In this document: in pieces, positions 1-9,308 of the stretch
Layout: the number at the start of each line of letters is the position of its first letter
Position numbering within the stretch: the first letter of the stretch is position 1
Assembly: GCF_030409875.1 (NCBI RefSeq)
Contig: NZ_JAUFQR010000001.1
Location: forward strand, 2,914,001-2,978,000
Reading direction: 5' to 3'
DNA length: 64,000 nucleotides
DNA from: Chryseobacterium tructae
GTDB lineage: Bacteria > Bacteroidota > Bacteroidia > Flavobacteriales > Weeksellaceae
Notes under the pieces: model-generated
What the model was told of the DNA's origin: nothing
The model's input: only the letters and a program-made list of their open reading frames with translations
Databases searched by the model: none
Made by a program: the position numbers and the translations under genes

Positions 1-670
1 TCAAATCTCCATTTTTAATATTCAGTTTCCCCTGATAGAATACATTCCTGATTTCATAATCGGTATTGTACATATATCCTTCTGATCCGGAAGTATTGGC
101 CTGAAGAGTATTGGCAAATTTCTCATTTCCCATCTGGGCATTGAAGCCCAGCCTGTAAGAACTATAATCACCTCCTTCGGCACTTATTTTAATCTTTTTT
201 CCTACTCCGGGTTTGGTAATCACATTAATAACACCAGCATAAGCATTTTGTCCAAAACGTCTGGCAGCAGGTCCTTTGATGATCTCAATTTTTTCCACAT
301 CTTCCAGATCCACCGGAATATTCATAGAATTGTGTCCTGTCTGGGAATCATTAATTCGGACTCCATTTAATAGTAACAAAACCTGTTCAAAAGAACTTCC
401 TCGGAAACTAATATCACTCTGTACCCCATTAGATCCTCTCCTTCTGATGTCCATTCCCGGTACCTGCTGAAGAATTTCATCAATACTTTTGGAGGGAGCA
501 TTGGCAATATCTTCTTTCGTGATAACCGTAATATTTTGGTTAGCACTTTTATAAGGAGTGGAGATAAATTTCCCTTGAAATTCAACGCTTTCAATATCTG
601 TCGTCTTTTCCTGTGCGTTTACCCAAAGCAGAGATCCCAGAAAAAAAGCACTTCCTATCTTTTTGATCAT
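1..670 (-). CDS. TonB-dependent receptor, N-terminal part (cut by window edge)
   Basis: Outer-membrane receptor that would import a substrate with energy from TonB/ExbBD; the substrate cannot be told from this part. The first 223 codons are present and the rest lies beyond the left edge. Residues 1-20 form a signal peptide ending VNAQ. The plug domain follows, with VITKEDI (about 48-54), the IDEILQQVPGM segment (63-73), RRRG and FRG (77-91), LLLNGVRIND (99-108) and VEKIEIIKGPAA (125-136), all usual plug signatures; beta-barrel strands begin near residue 160. The ATG is chosen because it gives a complete signal peptide. The frame is intact throughout. Confidence 0.93.
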   Translation of the reverse strand, partial: MIKKIGSAFFLGSLLWVNAQEKTTDIESVEFQGKFISTPYKSANQNITVITKEDIANAPSKSIDEILQQVPGMDIRRRGSNGVQSDISFRGSSFEQVLLLLNGVRINDSQTGHNSMNIPVDLEDVEKIEIIKGPAARRFGQNAYAGVINVITKPGVGKKIKISAEGGDYSSYRLGFNAQMGNEKFANTLQANTSGSEGYMYNTDYEIRNVFYQGKLNIKNGDL

Positions 671-1107
671 AATCGTTTCCGTAGTTTCTTTTAACAAGGT
701 TCAAAAGTAAGGGAGTTCATGAAGACAGGCAAATGATACTTGTCATAAAAAAAGACACAACATTGAATGCTGCGTCTGTACTTTTTTGAGGGGCTAATTC
801 TATCTTTTTCTCATTAAATGTGTAACTAGATCTCTGAATAATTTTCTCATTTCTATATTACATATTTATGAATACAATTTTAAATAATTTTAAAACATAA
901 AACAATACCATGGTAAAAAAATACACCAGACACCGTGAAAGCATTTAAAATTCAATAAAAATAAATGATTAAGAGAGAATAATTCTCTAAAATAGATCTA
1001 AAATCCTCTTTTTAGGTCACCATTTTTGTTCACCAGCCCCCTCATTTCTATTTTTTATATATAATTTTAGTCATAAGAGAAACATACAATTTTCGCTAAA
1101 AAATTCG
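671..1107. other. AT-rich intergenic region between divergent genes
   Basis: No coding sequence or RNA gene is recognised here. The stretch separates the minus-strand TonB receptor from the plus-strand uvrA and must hold the receptor's promoter. It is very AT-rich, with several A runs around 880-1000. Short open frames that run into the uvrA start have no recognisable family. Confidence 0.6.
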
Positions 1108-1115
1108 TAATTTTG
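1108..1115 (+). promoter_or_regulatory. Candidate Bacteroidota -7 element for uvrA
   Basis: TAATTTTG matches the Bacteroidota -7 consensus TAnnTTTG. It is followed by a leader of roughly 170 bases before the uvrA ATG. No convincing -33 TTG is visible at the usual distance, so this is a candidate only. Confidence 0.4.
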
Positions 1116-1232
1116 TGGGTCTTAATTTTACGGATAAAACTTTCTTTTTTAACTGTATTTTGGCAGCGTTCTATCAATAAGTTGCCTCTATCAGTTGAAT
1201 CTGGAAATAATTTAAAAAGTTCAATTGATGAC

Positions 1233-1288
1233 TCCCGGAATTTTCCGGAAAACACCATTAAACTGACCGTTTACAACACGGTACAGTT
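1233..1288 (+). promoter_or_regulatory. Two small hairpins in the uvrA leader
   Basis: CCGGAATTTTCCGG (1233-1246) can fold with a six-base stem. A second imperfect stem, AACTGACCGT against ACGGTACAGTT with one bulged base (about 1261-1288), ends just before the uvrA ATG at 1295 and could affect ribosome access. The function is inferred only from position. Confidence 0.3.
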
Positions 1289-1294
1289 CCTTTT

Positions 1295-4101
1295 ATGAAT
1301 AAACAAAATATGGCTGATATAACAGAAATAGATATAAAAAAACAGATTTTCGTTAAGAATGCTCATCTTAACAATCTGAAGCATATTGATGTCCTGATTC
1401 CAAAAAATAAACTGATCGTTATTACCGGAGTATCAGGAAGTGGAAAATCATCTTTGGCTTTTGATACCATTTATGCAGAAGGACAAAGAAGATATGTAGA
1501 AAGCTTGAGTTCTTATGCTCGCCAGTTCTTAGGAAAATTAGAAAAACCTAAAGTTGACGACATTAAAGGTCTCGCTCCCTCCATCGCGATCCAACAGAAG
1601 GTAATTTCTTCTAATCCGCGTTCTACAGTAGGGACTTCTACTGAGATTTATGATTATATGAAACTTTTATTCGCAAGGATTGGGAAAACCTTTTCTCCTG
1701 TTTCGGGAGAAGAAGTAAAAAAAGATTCAGTGTCTGATGTGGTTGACTTTATCAAGGCTTCTAAAAAAGATACTTCCTTTTTATTAACTGCTCCTTTGGA
1801 ATATGATGCAGAAAACTTTAAAGAAACTTTAAATGTTTTAAAACTTGCCGGTTTTACAAGACTTGAAATCAACGGAAATGTCGCAGGGATCGAAGATCTT
1901 GAAAGTTTCGGATTTGCTCCGGAAAAAGGGATGAAGATCAATCTTGTGATCGACCGTTTTTCTTATGAAGAAGACGAAAGCTTTTTACAGCGATTGGCAG
2001 ATTCTATTCAAATGGCATTTTATGAAGGCCGTGGTTACTGTGCTTTAAAGAATACAGATACTGAAAAGGTAAAAGAATTCTCCAATAAATTTGAATTGGA
2101 CGGTATGGAGTTCCTTGAACCGAACGTTCATTTCTTCAGTTTCAATAATCCGTACGGAGCTTGTCCTGCCTGCGAAGGATATGGAAAGGTAATCGGTATT
2201 GATGAAGATCTTGTAGTTCCCAATAAACATTGTCTGTCTATGAAGATGCAGTAGTCTGCTGGAGAGGCGAAACGATGAGCGAATGGAAAAAAGACTTCAT
2301 TAAAAAGGCTGGAGACTTCCCTATTCATAAACCTTATCACCAATTGACAAAGGAACAAAAAAGCTTCCTTTGGAAAGGTGATGGCAAAAGCAGTTTCCCT
2401 TGCATCAATAATTTCTTCAAAATGCTTGAAGAAAACCTTTACAAAATCCAGTACAGAGTAATGCTTTCCCGTTACAGAGGAAAAACTCTTTGTCCAACGT
2501 GTGAAGGATTGAGACTTCGTGAAGAGACCAGCTGGGTAAAGGTAGATGGACATAATATTCAATCAATGATTGAACTTCCATTGGATGAACTTGCTCCAAT
2601 GATCAACAGCTTACAATTATCAGATCATGATAAAGAAGTTGCGAAAAGATTATTATATGAAATCACAACCCGTCTTGAATTCTTATTAAAGGTTGGTTTA
2701 GGATATTTAACATTAAACAGAACTTCGAATACCCTTTCAGGAGGAGAAAGTCAAAGAATTAACCTGGCAACAAGCTTAGGAAGTTCGTTGGTAGGTTCTA
2801 TTTATATATTGGATGAACCTTCTATTGGTCTTCACTCTAAGGATACGGAAAACCTTATCGAAGTTTTGAAAAACCTTCGCGATTTAGGAAATACAGTGAT
2901 CGTAGTAGAACACGATGAAGATGTAATGCACGCTGCCGATTACATTATTGATATTGGGCCGGAAGCGGGCTATCTTGGTGGGGAGCTTGTTTTTGCAGGA
3001 GACTATAAAGATTTGAAAAAAGCCAATACCCTTACTTCAGAATACCTTACAGGAAGACTGGAAATAGAAGTTCCTAAGAAGCGAAGAAAGGCAAAAGAAT
3101 GGATTCATATTAAAGGAGCTCGTCAAAACAATCTTAAAAATATTGATGTAGACGTTCCTTTGGAAAGTCTCACCGTTATTTCGGGAGTTTCAGGAAGTGG
3201 AAAATCTACCCTGATGAAGGAGATCCTTACCAACGACATTCAGATTCAGTTGGGAATGGGGGGTAAAAAAGGAGACTATGATTCTGTAGAATTTCCAAAA
3301 AAATTGATCAAAAATATCGAACTGATCGACCAGAATCCTATTGGAAAGTCTTCCCGTTCAAACCCTGTTACCTATCTGAAAGCTTACGATGACATTCGTG
3401 ATCTTTTTGCCAAGCAGAAAGTAGCTAAAATGATGGGGTATAAACCCAAACATTTCTCCTTCAACGTAGATGGCGGAAGATGTGACGAATGTAAAGGTGA
3501 AGGAGTTATCAATGTTTCGATGCAGTTTATGGCTGATATTGAGCTTGAATGTGAGGTTTGTAAAGGAACCCGATTCAAGAGTGAAATTCTTGAAGTAAAA
3601 TTCGATGAGAAAAGTATTTCCGATATCCTTCACATGACCGTGGATGAAGCTTTGGAGTTCTTTAAAGATAATAATGAAGAAAAAATTGTTACCAAACTGA
3701 GACCATTACAGGAAGTTGGATTAGGTTATCTACAGTTAGGACAAAGTTCTTCTACTCTTTCCGGTGGTGAGGCACAGCGTGTGAAACTGGCTTCATTCCT
3801 GGTAAAAGGAGTTACAACAGATAAGACATTATTTATCTTCGATGAACCTTCTACTGGTCTTCATTTCCATGATATTCAAAAGTTATTGAAATCTTTACAG
3901 GCATTAATTGACCTTGGGCACTCAGTGATCGTTATTGAGCATCAACCGGATATTATCAAATGTGCCGATTATATCATTGATATTGGCCCGGAAGCAGGAA
4001 AACATGGCGGTGAAGTAGTTTTTGCCGGAACACCTGAAGACCTTACGAAAAATAAAAAGTCTCATACCGCAAAATACATCAAGGAAAAGCTTGAGAAATA
4101 A
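1295..4101 (+). CDS. uvrA: Excinuclease ABC subunit UvrA (frame broken once near 2226)
   Basis: Damage-recognition ATPase of nucleotide excision repair; it works with UvrB and UvrC. The first part contains Walker A GVSGSGKSS and the YARQFLGKLEKP segment, the first zinc-finger half CPACEGYG and, after the break, CPTCEGL. The second part holds two LSGGE signatures, a second Walker A GVSGSGKST, the second zinc motif CDECKGEG/CEVCKGT and two ILDEPS/FDEPSTGL Walker B boxes. At 2225-2227 the run AAA should be AAAA: with one added A the frame reads NKTLSVYEDA and the gene becomes 936 codons, normal for UvrA. As written, the upstream frame stops at 2254. A sequencing error is the likeliest cause. Confidence 0.95.
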
Positions 4102-4102
4102 A

Positions 4103-4137
4103 TTAAAAGCGATTGTTTTAGAAACAGTCGCTTTTTT
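4103..4137 (+). terminator. Rho-independent terminator after uvrA
   Basis: AAAAGCGATTGTTT pairs across a short loop with AAACAGTCGCTTTTTT (one G-T pair), followed by a T run, directly after the uvrA stop codon. Confidence 0.8.
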
Positions 4138-4206
4138 CATCGGTATTTTGAATATTATTTACAATAGATTCTCTTATATTTATACAATCACTTCAAAATT
4201 ATTTTT

Positions 4207-4973
4207 ATGCCTTGGAACCCCGAACTCTACGATCAATACAAAGATGTACGTTACAAACCGTTTTACGATTTAGCTGCATTAATTAATCCTGGAAACAATA
4301 TAAAAGCAATTGACTTAGGCTGTGGTACCGGAGAACAAACCTCTATTTTAACGGAAAAGCTGACAGGTTCTACATTTTTAGGAATCGATTCGTCAGCAGA
4401 AATGCTTGAAAAATCGAAAAAATTTGAAAATGACAATTTACACTTTAAGCTTCAGAGTATTGAAGAAATAGCTCAGTCTGTTCAAAAGTGGGATCTTGTT
4501 TTCAGCAATGCCGCTTTGCAGTGGGCGGATGATCACGAAACTTTATTCCCTAAAATCATTGGACTATTGTCTGCTGAAGGTCAACTGGCTATTCAGATGC
4601 CTGTTCAGAAAGAAAATATTCTCAACCAGATTCTAACGGAAATGGCAGATGAAGAACCTTATGCATCACAATTAAATCATTTCAACCGTGATTCACCGGT
4701 ACTTTCGATGGATGATTATGCACAGATTTATTTGACAACGGAATTCAGGATATAGAAATATTTCAGAAGGTTTACCCTATCATTGCTGATGATCATGAGG
4801 CTTTATATGAATTTATTTCAGGAACAGCACTCCTACCTTATCTGGAACGTCTGGAAGGAGAACAGAAAGAAAAATTCATTTCCGAATTTAAATCACGTAT
4901 CTCAAAAAGGTTTACAAAATATCCGGCCATCTATGCATTTAAGCGCATACTGATGTATGGCCATAAGAAATAA
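4207..4973 (+). CDS. tam: Trans-aconitate 2-methyltransferase-like SAM methyltransferase (frame broken near 4732)
   Basis: Class I SAM-dependent methyltransferase resembling Tam, which methylates trans-aconitate, a spontaneous by-product that inhibits aconitase. The start MPWNPELYDQYKD is typical of the family. Motif I is AIDLGCGTGEQT (about residues 35-46), followed by GIDSSAEMLEKS and SNAALQWADDH. At 4731-4733 the run TTT should be TTTT; this restores FDNGIQDIEIFQKVYPI and a C-terminal half ending KRILMYGHKK, 255 residues in all, the usual Tam length. As written, the protein stops at 4755 after 182 residues. The substrate is inferred from overall resemblance. Confidence 0.8.
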
Positions 4974-5177
4974 AAAATGATTACCTATATTAATTAAGAA
5001 ACAGGCTTTTTTGATGTATTCAGAATTATCAATTTGAGATACTATAATAGTCTTATTTAAATATGATGGTTATTATTCAATCCGCTTTCCTCATAAATTG
5101 TTTATTCATAAATTATTTCAATAATAATTTCTTTTATAATAAGAAAATTCTGATTTTTGTTCTCAATCTGTTCTACC

Positions 5178-5950
5178 ATGAAATTCCAAAAAGTAATATA
5201 CCTTACACCTGCTCTCCTCCTTTTTATGAACTGTTCTGTAAAGAAAAATATAAATTCAGAAAATGAGTATGAAGTGAAGCGGGATACCCTTACCATATTC
5301 GATCAAAGCAGAAACCGTAAAATCCCTGTTGCCTATTATTTACCTAAAACCAATAAGAAGATTCCCAACCAACAACTGATTATCTTTAATCACGGGTATG
5401 GTTTCAATAAAGGTGGAGATTATTTTGTGTATTCTTATTTAACGGAGAAGCTGGCTTCTAAAGGATATTTTACAGTGAGCATTCAGCACGAACAAACTAC
5501 AGACGCTCCATTGCCTGTAGAAGGAAACCTGCAAATGGTAAGAAGGCCATTCTGGCAAAATGGATCTGACAATATATTATATGTATTGAACGAACTAAAA
5601 AAGACGAATCCCAATCTGGATTATAAACACCTTACGTTAATTGGACATTCCAATGGAGGTGATATGGTGGCCTTATTTGGAAATCAGCATCCTAATCTGG
5701 TCTATAAGATTATTGCCATGGATAACAGAAGAATGTTCCTTCCCAGAACAAGCATTCCTAAATATACTCACTCCGTTCCAATGATTATCCTGCAGATGAA
5801 GGAGTATTGCCTACAGAAGAAGAGCAAAAAAAGTATCGTATGACCATTCAGCCAACTTCCATCAATCATAGTCACATGGATAATAAAGGCAGTGATGAGG
5901 AGAAAAACACCTTGAATGACTTTGTACTACAATACCTGAATGAACAGTAA
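5178..5950 (+). CDS. Alpha/beta-hydrolase lipoprotein (frame broken near 5761)
   Basis: Probable surface- or periplasm-anchored hydrolase of the alpha/beta fold. The chosen ATG gives a lipoprotein signal peptide with lipobox LLFMNC; a start seven codons upstream would bury it. IFNHGYG is the oxyanion loop, GHSNGG the nucleophile elbow with its Ser, and the His is expected in NHSHMDN near the C-terminus. That His-containing end is only reached if one A is added to the AAA at 5760-5762; the frame then reads through NDYPADEG to a stop at 5950, 257 residues. As written, translation goes off frame and stops at 5843. The substrate is unknown. Confidence 0.75.
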
Positions 5951-6002
5951 TATTGAGCATATCTTATCTTATTAAATAGTAATTTGTGGACTCACGCCAG
6001 AC

Positions 6003-6026
6003 TTATCCACAATAAAATGTGGATAA
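6003..6026. promoter_or_regulatory. Inverted pair of perfect DnaA-box 9-mers
   Basis: TTATCCACA (6003-6011) and its exact reverse complement TGTGGATAA (6018-6026) face each other across six AT bases. TTATNCACA is the established DnaA-box consensus. The same bases could simply form a nine-base-pair hairpin, but no T tail follows, so it is a poor terminator. No other perfect box is visible nearby and dnaA is not in the window. Confidence 0.4.
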
Positions 6027-6100
6027 CTTGTGAATTTTAACATTAAATTCATATTCCGTATTAAAAATATCACTACATTTACTATGTAATAAACATCGAA

Positions 6101-6166
6101 GTGGAAACTTTATTTGCTTTTCTTACTACTCTTGAAATTGCAATTAAATTTGAAATAAAAATTTAA
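6101..6166 (+). CDS. Candidate 21-residue hydrophobic small protein
   Basis: A GTG-started frame encodes a 21-residue peptide (starts METLFAFLTT if GTG is read as Met), with a hydrophobic middle and charged residues at the end. It stops exactly at the base of a strong terminator (6165 onward). No known family is recognised. The same interval could instead be a short non-coding RNA ending at that terminator, or be meaningless. Confidence 0.2.
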   Translation: METLFAFLTTLEIAIKFEIKI

Positions 6167-6195
6167 GCACAGCATTGTCGGCTGTGCTTTTTATT
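6165..6195 (+). terminator. Strong terminator hairpin
   Basis: AAGCACAGC and GCTGTGCTT form a perfect nine-pair stem around a seven-base loop, followed by TTTATT. It lies about 215 bases after the hydrolase gene, so something shorter is probably transcribed just upstream of it. Confidence 0.75.
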
Positions 6196-6232
6196 GTTGT
6201 CTAATTAAAAAAATGAGATGTCTTATCTACTG

Positions 6233-6264
6233 AATCTGCCCCTAAAGGGCAGATTCTTTTATTT
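6233..6264 (+). terminator. Second hairpin with T-rich tail
   Basis: AATCTGCCC and GGGCAGATT form a nine-pair stem with a five-base loop, followed by CTTTTATTT. It may be a backup terminator or the end of a second short transcript. Confidence 0.6.
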
Positions 6265-6674
6265 CATAGGAAGTCTATAAATATTTCAAAATCATTTTTT
6301 TTCTTTGCTCCTTTAGCTAAAATCAATTGATTAATTTTGATCAGCTAGTGATGAATGATTGAAAATATTTGAACTATTAAGATTTTTTAAGTGATTAAGA
6401 GAAGTTAAGGTATAGCTAAAGCTATTAATAAAGCGCTTTCTTCATTCATCTTTGATGAATCTTAACTTATGTTAGCATCTTCATTTTCTTAATGGTTCAT
6501 CCTGTTTTTTACTTTTAAGCAGATCGTTATAATTACAAATTAATCAGCAAAAGTTAAAATCACCAAAATATATGCAAACATCTGTGTAGAATTGGTTTTT
6601 AGGTTTAAAATACAGTATCAATTTTCAAAATAGAATACTATACTATAAAAAAAGCAACCCTTTGAAGTTAACAG
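6265..6674. other. Non-coding AT-rich stretch with short inverted repeats
   Basis: No gene is seen. The stretch contains ATTCATC-TTT-GATGAAT (6444-6460), an AGCT-centred inverted repeat near 6413-6428 and several TTAAG-type words. It may be a degenerate dispersed repeat, but nothing here supports a named element. Confidence 0.4.
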
Positions 6675-6746
6675 TAGCCGCACCAGGGATCGAACCTGGA
6701 TCTAAAGTTTAGGAAACTTTTGTTCTATCCATTGAACTATGTGGCC
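6675..6746 (-). tRNA. tRNA-Arg (anticodon CCT)
   Basis: On the minus strand the cloverleaf is complete: a seven-pair acceptor stem with a G-U pair at the end and one A-C mismatch, D stem GTTC/GAAC, anticodon stem AAAGT/ACTTT around the loop TTCCTAA (anticodon CCT), and T stem CCAGG/CCTGG around TTCGATC. CCA is not encoded. It reads AGG codons. Confidence 0.93.
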
Positions 6747-6875
6747 TTTTGGAAAATAAAAGTACAAATTATTCTTGTATGTGTTTTAAATCAATAGGTT
6801 AATATATTGTTTTACCACGGATTTCACATTTGTTCTTTATTGGTATAAAAACCTATTCACTAATATTTTACACCC

Positions 6876-6912
6876 AATTAGTTGAAATTAAAACTAATTT
6901 TCCGTACATTTG
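6876..6912 (+). promoter_or_regulatory. Promoter with overlapping inverted repeat upstream of marR-usp
   Basis: AATTAGTT (6876-6883) and AACTAATT (6892-6899) are an inverted repeat with eight-base spacing, a MarR-type operator shape. TTG at 6882-6884 and TACATTTG at 6905-6912 match the Bacteroidota -33 and -7 elements with about 20 bases between, so the operator sits on the promoter. Autorepression by the following MarR gene is inferred. Confidence 0.6.
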
Positions 6913-6937
6913 TTAGGAAGCATCAACATAGAATTTT

Positions 6938-7387
6938 ATGTCTGAAAAACAAAATAACCTGTCCGAACTGGCTTTAGAACTGGGCTGGGCAATGAGTGAA
7001 ATGAAGAGTCGCTTACGGCAAAAAATTCAGGCGTGCGTTAATGAGTATGATCCGGATCTTTCCGTTGAACTGGTTGAAATTTTAGGACTTCTATCCCGGA
7101 ATGATGGGATCAATCAACAGGAAATAGCCAACAAAGTAAGCAAAGATAAATCAAGCATCACCTATCTTATTAATGCCCTTGTAAAAAGAGAACTGGTAGA
7201 AAGGGTTGCTTATAAAAATGACCGAAGAAACAAGCAGATCTTTCTTACTTCAAAAGGAAAAAAGCTAGTAGAAAAAGTGTATCCATGGGCACTGGAGCTA
7301 TATAAAAAAGCAGCTGGTGATCTTCATGAAGACGAAATCAACAAAGCTCTTCTTTTAGTAAAAAAAATGACTGCTAATTTAGAATAA
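6938..7387 (+). CDS. MarR-family transcriptional regulator
   Basis: A 149-residue winged-helix regulator. The helix-turn-helix lies around residues 55-90 (NQQEIANKVSKDKSSITYLINALVK region) and the wing contains NDRRNKQIFLT, both typical of MarR. It is followed after 21 bases by a universal stress protein gene, so the two are probably co-transcribed from the promoter at 6905. The ligand is unknown. Confidence 0.88.
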   Translation: MSEKQNNLSELALELGWAMSEMKSRLRQKIQACVNEYDPDLSVELVEILGLLSRNDGINQQEIANKVSKDKSSITYLINALVKRELVERVAYKNDRRNKQIFLTSKGKKLVEKVYPWALELYKKAAGDLHEDEINKALLLVKKMTANLE

Positions 7388-7408
7388 TCAGGATTTAAAA
7401 TAGACAAC

Positions 7409-8257
7409 ATGAGAACAATCCTCGTCCCTATTGACTTTACACCCACTACGGAAAATGCTGTAAAAGTAGCCGCAGAATGGGCAAAAAATTATAATTACCA
7501 AAACATTATCCTTTTAAAAATTGCCGGAGAATCTGAATTTGATTATCTGCATATTGCAGAAGGCCACTCATTCGTTAATGAAGAAAGTGTCAATAGTCTT
7601 TTGGAAAGAACAGAATTGCGATTTGACCAACTAAGTCAAGTTGTTGCAGAGATTTCACCGGAGGTAAAAGTCTCCAGGCTGTTAAGTGATTGGGCACTGA
7701 CAAGAAGTATCAATGAAGTATTGAAAAATCAGCCGTCCATCGAAATGATCATTTTAGGAAGTGATGACTCCACTTCTTCCAGTGAAAGTTTTGTTTCCGA
7801 CAATATTATCAGTATTGCAAGAACAAGTCCTGTTAAAACCTTGATTGTTCCCAATAGTTATCAATATAGTAGTGTAAACAATATTGTGATTCCCTGCGAT
7901 GTCAATGGGATTAAAAAGCTTGAAAGACTGTTTCAACACAAATCAATTATTCAGAAACAGGATGTTCGTTTATCATTCCTGAATATCAATACTAAAGAAA
8001 AAACGGAGATCGATGCTGACAAAAAGAAAGAATTGGAAGACTATATTCGTCAGCATTTAACGGAGATTCCGAGCAATATTCATTATTCCTATGATGAAAA
8101 TGTGATCAACGGAATTTTGGCTTTTGCCGCTTCAAACAATACGGACCTTATTATTGCTCTACCAGGCAGACATAGCTTCCTTTATTATATGGCGAACAGA
8201 AGTATTTCTGAAGGACTTTATCAAAATACCAATATCCCTGTTTTGATTTTGAAATAA
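7409..8257 (+). CDS. Universal stress protein, two Usp domains
   Basis: A 282-residue cytosolic protein made of two tandem Usp folds. The first starts MRTILVPIDFTPTTENAVKVAAEWA; the second is more degenerate and ends IPVLILK. The first domain has VKTLIVP near residue 145 but lacks a clear GxGxxG nucleotide loop, so ATP binding is uncertain. Pairing with a MarR regulator suggests induction by a small-molecule or oxidative signal, which is inference. Confidence 0.85.
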   Translation: MRTILVPIDFTPTTENAVKVAAEWAKNYNYQNIILLKIAGESEFDYLHIAEGHSFVNEESVNSLLERTELRFDQLSQVVAEISPEVKVSRLLSDWALTRSINEVLKNQPSIEMIILGSDDSTSSSESFVSDNIISIARTSPVKTLIVPNSYQYSSVNNIVIPCDVNGIKKLERLFQHKSIIQKQDVRLSFLNINTKEKTEIDADKKKELEDYIRQHLTEIPSNIHYSYDENVINGILAFAASNNTDLIIALPGRHSFLYYMANRSISEGLYQNTNIPVLILK

Positions 8258-8291
8258 AACTTTGATTTAATATAAAGATCGTAAGTATAAA

Positions 8292-8337
8292 AATAGAGTC
8301 CGTTTCACAAATAGTGAAAACGGACTCTATTTTTTAT
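8292..8337 (+). terminator. Terminator after the usp gene
   Basis: AATAGAGTCCGTTT with CAC pairs with GTGAAAACGGACTCTATT, followed by TTTT. The two arms differ only by TTT against AAAA, a one-base bulge that may itself be a lost T. Confidence 0.85.
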
Positions 8338-8455
8338 TTATCAACCTCTTTTTTCAAGTGTAAAATTCTTGAACTCCATGAAGAAATGCATAAGCTATCT
8401 TCGAGCAGGTTTCATTATCTTTTTCAAAATGAGGTAAATTTCGCTACTTATAAAC

Positions 8456-9306
8456 TTAAGAAAGTTCATCAATTATGACCGTATATTTCGGAAAAACTTG
8501 TTTCAAATGATCCAAAAACAGTTTACGTTCCTTCTCATCACTTGGTAAAGATGTACTACAGCCTTCATGAAAACCTGGTGCTAAGCTACAACTGCTTAAA
8601 TTAAAATCCTCATTGACGACTTTAGCACCAAACCATGTATTTTTGGGGACAATAGCCTGTAACTTTTCCCCTTTACTTGTATTCCGCCCTATCACTTTAA
8701 CCGTTGCTGTCTTTTTCTCCAAGTCGAAAATATAAATTTGCAATGCTGAGCCATCATGAAAAAACCATTGCTCGTCCATTGTAAGCTTATGCAGTTTTAA
8801 CTTTGGATGATTATCGATCAGAATAAAATTTAAAGAATAGGTGCTATCTTTATCTGCGTCATGAGTATGATCAATACCAAAATAGCCTACACGATCTACC
8901 AATTTAAGTCCCAAATCTTTAATCCATGTTTCCTTAGTTTTTTGCAATGCGAAGTTAACAGTAGTACCTAAAATTTCGGATTCATTTGTTGGGCATCGCC
9001 ATAACCCTTTTTGTGTAAGAATAGGTTGTAGCGACCCGTCCGGTAATTCTATCAATTCGCGATGATTCAATAAGGGTACCCCAGACTTTCTTACTGCTTC
9101 ATCATCCTTTACATGCTGCTCTCTGTCATCAATCGTCCCTATAATAGCAGAGACAGAACTTCCCACTAATTGGGCAAAGTTTCATTGCAGTATACAAATC
9201 TGGAATCTACATCTTTTACACAAGTATAGACACCGTCCATATTTAATACAGGACTTGAATCCAGACCAATTTCTATAGGTAGAATAGTTTCTATATTATC
9301 CATCAT
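8456..9306 (-). CDS. PAS-like domain fused to DUF985-type cupin (frame broken near 9177)
   Basis: Read with one base added to the AAA at 9176-9178, this is a 283-residue protein. Residues about 20-115 resemble a PAS sensor (VYTCVKDVDSRFVYCNETFAQLVG, then the DREQHVKDDE helix). The remainder resembles the DUF985 cupin (cupin_5): LHKLTMDEQWFFHDGSAL, AIVPKNTWFGA and CSLAPGF are the characteristic strands, with His/Glu positions that could bind a metal. The gene begins just after the GMC oxidoreductase stop, so both are in one operon. As written, the frame stops shortly after CNET. Function unknown; sensing plus sugar-like ligand binding is only a guess. Confidence 0.7.
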
Positions 9307-9308
9307 GC

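Noticed and set aside
1113..1298. 61-codon plus-strand open frame overlapping the uvrA start
   Set aside because: No recognisable protein, overlaps the leader hairpins and uvrA start by four bases, and reads as chance sequence in an AT-rich leader.
1295..4101. Two separate genes (short UvrA plus second ATPase)
   Set aside because: Adding one A at 2225-2227 joins them into a normal UvrA with conserved NKTLSVYEDA at the joint, so one gene is far likelier.
6003..6026. Terminator of the hydrolase gene
   Set aside because: The stem is good but no T run follows, and the sequence is exactly two DnaA consensus boxes.
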